This document shows positions 5,279 to 5,369 of a stretch of 5,369 nt of DNA, piece after piece (positions within the stretch are counted from its first letter, which is position 1; each line of letters starts with the position of its first letter). The notes beneath the pieces are model-generated. The model was not told the origin of the DNA. It searched no databases and saw nothing but the letters and a program-made list of their open reading frames with translations. Where the stretch lies: assembly GCA_030595485.1 (NCBI GenBank), contig JAUVDE010000263.1, positions 1 through 5,369 on the forward strand. Direction: 5' to 3'. Origin of the DNA: Draconibacterium sp. (GTDB taxonomy: Bacteria; Bacteroidota; Bacteroidia; Bacteroidales; Prolixibacteraceae). The position numbers and the translations under genes were made by a program.

Positions 5279-5369
5279 CTATATTAACTCAAATTGTTTC
5301 TCAATTACCTCAGGATAGTTTTGCCAAACTTTACCATTTAATTCTTTACCGTTTACTTTTTTGTTGCGT
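5279..5369 (-). CDS. C-terminal end of a probable phage Gp37/Gp68-type (DUF5131) protein
   Basis: The minus-strand frame entering at the window edge gives 29 residues before a TAG stop: RNKKVNGKELNGKVWQNYP (1-19) and then EVIEKQFELI. From memory of the family, DUF5131 (phage protein Gp37/Gp68) proteins end in a similar pattern, 'GG.nKKkaGReLdGr.wde.P', and the Asn-Lys-Lys, Gly-x-x-Leu-x-Gly, Trp and Pro positions fit. Full members are about 230-270 residues with an N-terminal three-cysteine motif resembling radical-SAM or iron-sulphur proteins, and are often found on phage or mobile islands beside a TcmP partner. The diagnostic cysteines lie outside the window, so the call rests only on the tail. 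The frame is too short to stand out by length, but its composition and stop are convincing. Confidence 0.5.
   Translation of the reverse strand, partial: RNKKVNGKELNGKVWQNYPEVIEKQFELI

Noticed and set aside
4322..5369. Classical integron gene cassettes with attC sites
   Set aside because: No consistent GTTRRRY/RYYYAAC pair at spacer ends and no integrase in the window; only a general resemblance in layout remains.

Overview
The window reads as chromosomal DNA of a marine- or sediment-type Bacteroidota (Marinilabiliales/Prolixibacteraceae-like is a guess). The grounds are AT-rich DNA with few clear Shine-Dalgarno sites, signal peptides that end in 'AQ', outer-membrane barrels ending in phenylalanine, and promoters of the Bacteroidota type (TTG, about 19 bases, TAnnTTTG).

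Layout. (1) 6-2183, minus strand: a two-gene unit. A 255-residue outer-membrane-barrel-like protein comes first, followed 21 bases later by a periplasmic cytochrome with five CXXCH haem sites and a beta-rich C-terminal domain. (2) 2184-2416: the divergent intergenic region, holding a good promoter for the next gene with a palindrome over its -33 element. (3) 2417-3280, plus strand: a 287-residue secreted, barrel-like protein of unknown function. (4) 3365-4243, minus strand: a lipoprotein of the glycerophosphodiester phosphodiesterase family, converging on the previous gene. (5) 4322-5369: an accessory-looking stretch with only small genes, all on the minus strand and widely spaced. It has a four-cysteine 63-residue protein, an unrecognised 73-residue protein and the last 29 codons of a probable phage Gp37/Gp68-type (DUF5131) protein. 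The spacers of about 150-250 bases are full of palindromes, and one diverged repeat of about 38 bases occurs in two of them.

How the parts may work together. The barrel and cytochrome probably belong to one envelope redox process, but the substrate cannot be read from the sequence. The lipoprotein phosphodiesterase probably salvages glycerophosphodiesters in the envelope. The right-hand end resembles a mobile or cassette-like island of single small genes separated by structured repeats. No integrase, transposase or terminal target-site duplication is visible here, so its mobility is inferred. I see no tRNA, rRNA, CRISPR array or complete insertion sequence.
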